From: Syntrophomonas sp. DTU019
GTDB lineage: Bacteria > Bacillota > Syntrophomonadia > Syntrophomonadales > Syntrophomonadaceae
Direction of reading: 5' to 3'
DNA: 34,597 nucleotides
NCBI GenBank assembly: GCA_001512785.1
Contig: LFSQ01000021.1
Coordinates: 1-34,597 of the forward strand
Shown here: piece after piece, positions 32,485 through 34,597 of the stretch
Numbering within the stretch: the stretch's first letter is position 1
Layout of the letters: each line of letters opens with the position of its first letter
Position numbers and translations under genes: made by a program
Notes under the pieces: model-generated
The model's database searches: none
The model's input: the letters and a program-made list of their open reading frames with translations, nothing else
Told to the model about the DNA's origin: nothing

Positions 32485-32898
32485 GTGATGCATCTTAGTA
32501 CGGATCAAATTGAAAACATAAAGAAATTCTTGATTAGCAAAGTGGATCCCTATCTGATCATTATCTTTGGTTCAGCAGCCCAAGGGCGCATGAACCCTGA
32601 CAGTGACATTGACGTGGCCTATTTAAGTCATCATCGGGCTGTATCAGCTTATGACCTCTATATGCTCGCTCAGGAGATGGCAGGCATTGTAGGTCGAGAC
32701 ATACACTTAATAGACTTGCAACAGGCCTCGACGGTTTTGCAAGCCCAGGTTGTTTCCCGAGGAACAGTCATTTTGGATCTGGAACCACAAAAAAGGCAGG
32801 AGTTTTTCATATTAACGCTAAAACAATATGCCCGCCTGAATGAAGAACGAAAACCAATTCTGGCCAAGGCCAAAGAGAGGGGACGCATTTATGCCTGA
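32485..32898 (+). CDS. mntA: MntA-type nucleotidyltransferase antitoxin
   Basis: A 137-residue minimal nucleotidyltransferase. In type VII toxin-antitoxin systems MntA adenylylates the HepT RNase on tyrosine and so neutralises it. The signature GSAAQGRMNPDSDIDVAYLS supplies Gly29-Ser30 and the metal-binding Asp41 and Asp43. A third Asp is likely in GRDIHLIDLQQAS. The C-terminal helix (TLKQYARLNEERKPILAKAKERG) is intact. GTG 32485 is seven bases from GGAG; ATG 32488 is equally possible. The expected hepT partner begins with an overlap but is truncated to a remnant, so this antitoxin appears orphaned. Confidence 0.82.
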   Translation: MMHLSTDQIENIKKFLISKVDPYLIIIFGSAAQGRMNPDSDIDVAYLSHHRAVSAYDLYMLAQEMAGIVGRDIHLIDLQQASTVLQAQVVSRGTVILDLEPQKRQEFFILTLKQYARLNEERKPILAKAKERGRIYA

Positions 32899-32968
32899 TG
32901 ATATAACTCTTAACAAGGCCAAAACAAAACCAGAAAGCCAGATTATCGCAGGGATAATCTGGCTTTAA
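32891..32968 (+). pseudogene. Truncated hepT toxin remnant
   Basis: A frame starting at ATG 32891 overlaps the mntA stop by eight bases, the usual mntA-hepT arrangement. Its first codons give a HepT-like start (DITLNKAKT, compare the typical D-I-x-x-N-K-x-x-T). After about 13 residues the similarity stops at a perfect 14-bp palindrome, and a stop codon follows at 32966. Nearly the whole RNase domain, including the RX4-6H active site, is missing. The remainder is not seen downstream to the window end. Confidence 0.62.
32934..32966. terminator. Perfect 14-bp palindrome at the hepT breakpoint
   Basis: AAAGCCAGATTATC at 32934-32947 and GATAATCTGGCTTT at 32953-32966 are perfectly complementary around GCAGG. 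It lies between mntA and the convergent Cys-rich gene and may serve as a bidirectional terminator, although the T-runs are short. It marks the exact point where hepT similarity ends, so it may also be a recombination scar. Confidence 0.55.
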
Positions 32969-32995
32969 AACTTCCCGGTATTGCGGATCGTCCGT

Positions 32996-34462
32996 CTATA
33001 CCAAACACCCGAATACTACCTTGTCGATCGCAACCGCAATATTCTGACTGCTTGGTTTGGTGAACAGCAGCCGGGCTGCTGCGGTGCCGAAAGGCGCAGG
33101 TTCGGTGATACCGGTATAAACGAACCAATTCGGCCTGCCGCCAGTAACTAAGCAGGTTAAGCTCATCCCTAAACCAATTTGCATTCCGTTCTTATCCAAC
33201 CATAAAACCTGGATCAGCATCTGAGGAGTCTCGGATCCGCCCCCGTTTGATATAAACCCCAGCCCGCAATTAAACAAAAAACACCTGCCAACAGCATTTA
33301 CCAGGGGTATATCCTGAAACAGTGAACCCCCGGTATCAGCCGCCAGGGCGTCCACATTGCCTTCGTAGATATTGTTTCCGGCAAATAGGCTTACATTGTC
33401 ATGGATCCAGTTATCCAGACCTTCTATGAAGCTGGGATTTTTCACTAAATTATTAGTAGCTGTCCTGGCAAAAATAACCTGGTCAATGGTTAAAGTAGTT
33501 CCTTCGGTAACAAACACGCTGAAAAAAATCCGTGCTTTGAAGGCCCCCAATGGAGCAGGGCCGGTGATATCCAGATAAGATAAATAGTTTTCCTGAGCTG
33601 CTAGAGTCTGAGCAGGTATTTCGAGGTAGAGACCAGTACCACCTGTCGGTGTCGGATTGTCTAACGCATCAAGCCAACGTACCTCAACAGACAAAGAGGC
33701 CTCTCCGTTGGCAGAAGCGGCAAAACTCAGCAAAAATGTGGAGTTCTTGGGAAAGTGGCCGATTAATACGTCTTGGTACATAGTATCGGCCCGAGTAACC
33801 TGTGCCTTGCCACCGCCTGCAAAAGGCAGCGCATAACTGGAATCAAATGAAGCTGTTGTCCATTGATTCAAGCCGGCTTCAAATCCTGGATTTTGGAGCA
33901 GATTGATGCTGCTTACGGGAGTGAGAATCACCTGATCTATCAAGATCATATCAGAGCTACTTCCCTTTGCTTTGCTAAATTGCAGTCTGGCCCAGGCGGC
34001 ATTGGCAGGGGGGCGATCGGTGATATCGAAGTAGGTCAGGTCAATGCCGGTAATCCTGCCGTTTTTGATAAAAAGGCTTAAACCAGTGCCGATAATGTTA
34101 CGACTGGCGTCCAGCCATAACACCTCTGCCAATAAATCGCCGTTGAACTGGTTGCTGGTAGGCGATACCGCATTAAAGCTCAGCAACAAAGGCATGCAAT
34201 TCAGTTTGGACAGAGATATATCCTGATACATGTTGGCTTCACCCGGTCCCAATCTGGCTGCCTGAGTTCCTTCAAAGGGTATGCCTTCATTAGTCGTGAC
34301 ATTATGAGTTTCCCATTGGCTCAAGTCAGTTTCAAAGCTGGGGTTCTGCACCAGATTATTGCACCTGCCACATGCTTTGGAGGGGGTCAATCCGCACCAC
34401 TGGCGGCAGGGGTAAGCCTTGCAATAACTGCAGAAATAAGGATGGCAGCGTTGCCTTATCAT
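32996..34462 (-). CDS. Cys-rich protein with three tandem surface-type domains
   Basis: A 488-residue protein without a signal peptide. The first 34 residues hold seven cysteines (6, 11, 14, 19, 23, 31, 34). Three domains of about 146 residues follow at 36-181, 187-332 and 338-485. They open with NLVQNPSFETDLSQW, NLLQNPGFEAGLNQW and NLVKNPSFIEGLDNW, and each carries a conserved VLWLD or VRWLD strand and an IDQVI or IDKVV strand at the end. They look like jelly-roll carbohydrate-binding or NTTRR-F1-like domains found in spore-surface and tandem-repeat proteins of Firmicutes. A spore-coat role with disulfide or metal cross-linking is an inference. The ATG has an AAAGGGTG ribosome binding site. 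Confidence 0.72.
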   Translation of the reverse strand: MIRQRCHPYFCSYCKAYPCRQWCGLTPSKACGRCNNLVQNPSFETDLSQWETHNVTTNEGIPFEGTQAARLGPGEANMYQDISLSKLNCMPLLLSFNAVSPTSNQFNGDLLAEVLWLDASRNIIGTGLSLFIKNGRITGIDLTYFDITDRPPANAAWARLQFSKAKGSSSDMILIDQVILTPVSSINLLQNPGFEAGLNQWTTASFDSSYALPFAGGGKAQVTRADTMYQDVLIGHFPKNSTFLLSFAASANGEASLSVEVRWLDALDNPTPTGGTGLYLEIPAQTLAAQENYLSYLDITGPAPLGAFKARIFFSVFVTEGTTLTIDQVIFARTATNNLVKNPSFIEGLDNWIHDNVSLFAGNNIYEGNVDALAADTGGSLFQDIPLVNAVGRCFLFNCGLGFISNGGGSETPQMLIQVLWLDKNGMQIGLGMSLTCLVTGGRPNWFVYTGITEPAPFGTAAARLLFTKPSSQNIAVAIDKVVFGCLV

Positions 34463-34597
34463 TGCTATTCACCCTTTCTATGCTTATATTTCCACATTAT
34501 TCCGAGGTAGAAATATTGGTTACGTTAGTCGGGAACCGATCAAGTCCAATATTATGTGTAAAATTCCTCTGGTCATGGCAGTGACTCTTTGAGCTAG
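34463..34597. other. Upstream region of the Cys-rich gene, nothing recognised
   Basis: AT-rich sequence reaching the window edge. No convincing sigma-A, sigma-E or sigma-K promoter and no reading frame with a ribosome binding site were seen. Confidence 0.4.

Noticed and set aside
32381-32485. 34-codon frame ending at the mntA start
   Set aside because: No ribosome binding site and no recognisable protein features; kept only as a remark.

Overview
The window looks like chromosomal DNA from an anaerobic, spore-forming Firmicute (class Clostridia; a Syntrophomonas-like lineage is plausible but not proven). The evidence is a set of sporulation genes (spoIIP and a spoVM microgene with a sigma-E-type promoter), AddAB rather than RecBCD, an oxygen-sensitive [FeFe]-hydrogenase maturation operon, strong AGGAGG-type ribosome binding sites and many GTG/TTG starts. 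I saw no rRNA, tRNA, CRISPR array, prophage or intact insertion sequence.

Layout. 1-4.2 kb, minus strand: an MFS exporter, spoIIP and S-adenosylhomocysteine hydrolase. 4.2-6.3 kb: a short LexA-boxed transcription unit encoding a 35-residue membrane peptide, a metallo-beta-lactamase-fold hydrolase, and a 3D-domain cell-wall protein on the minus strand. 6.4-11.2 kb: TM1266-type regulator, hydG, an unrecognised 93-residue protein, hydE and hydF. These genes build the H-cluster: HydG makes the Fe-CO/CN synthon, HydE processes it, and HydF is the GTPase scaffold. No hydrogenase structural gene is present here. 11.2-14.3 kb: PaaI-like thioesterase, DUF3343 protein and a DinG-family Fe-S helicase. 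14.3-17.2 kb: spoVM, a TIGR04086 membrane protein, a ZIP metal transporter, a small coiled-coil protein, a YdcZ/DMT transporter and a small membrane protein. 17.4-24.4 kb: addB-addA (double-strand-break resection). 24.4-27.3 kb: PH-domain membrane protein, YpmA-like protein, signal peptidase I, SurE and a small membrane protein. 27.3-29.4 kb: an EF-G-like GTPase. 29.4-32.2 kb, minus strand: a DUF3160 lipoprotein and a secreted partner. 32.5-34.5 kb: an MntA-type antitoxin whose HepT partner is truncated, and a Cys-rich protein with three repeated domains.

Most notable observations. (1) Two near-perfect LexA boxes embedded in a consensus sigma-A promoter drive a previously uncalled 35-aa single-pass membrane peptide followed by its own terminator, so it is probably SOS-induced. 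(2) Degenerate tandem repeats with a period of 64-66 bp recur at four places, each starting at the 3' end of a gene or its terminator (spoIIP, hydE, spoVM, ydcZ), as if gene tails had been repeatedly copied downstream. (3) HydG carries Asp in place of the second Cys of its C-terminal CX2CX22C cluster motif, and HydF carries Gln in place of the His of HCxxC. (4) A 14-codon reading frame overlaps an intrinsic terminator in front of hydG, suggesting attenuation. (5) spoVM, only 21 codons long, is found with a sigma-E promoter.
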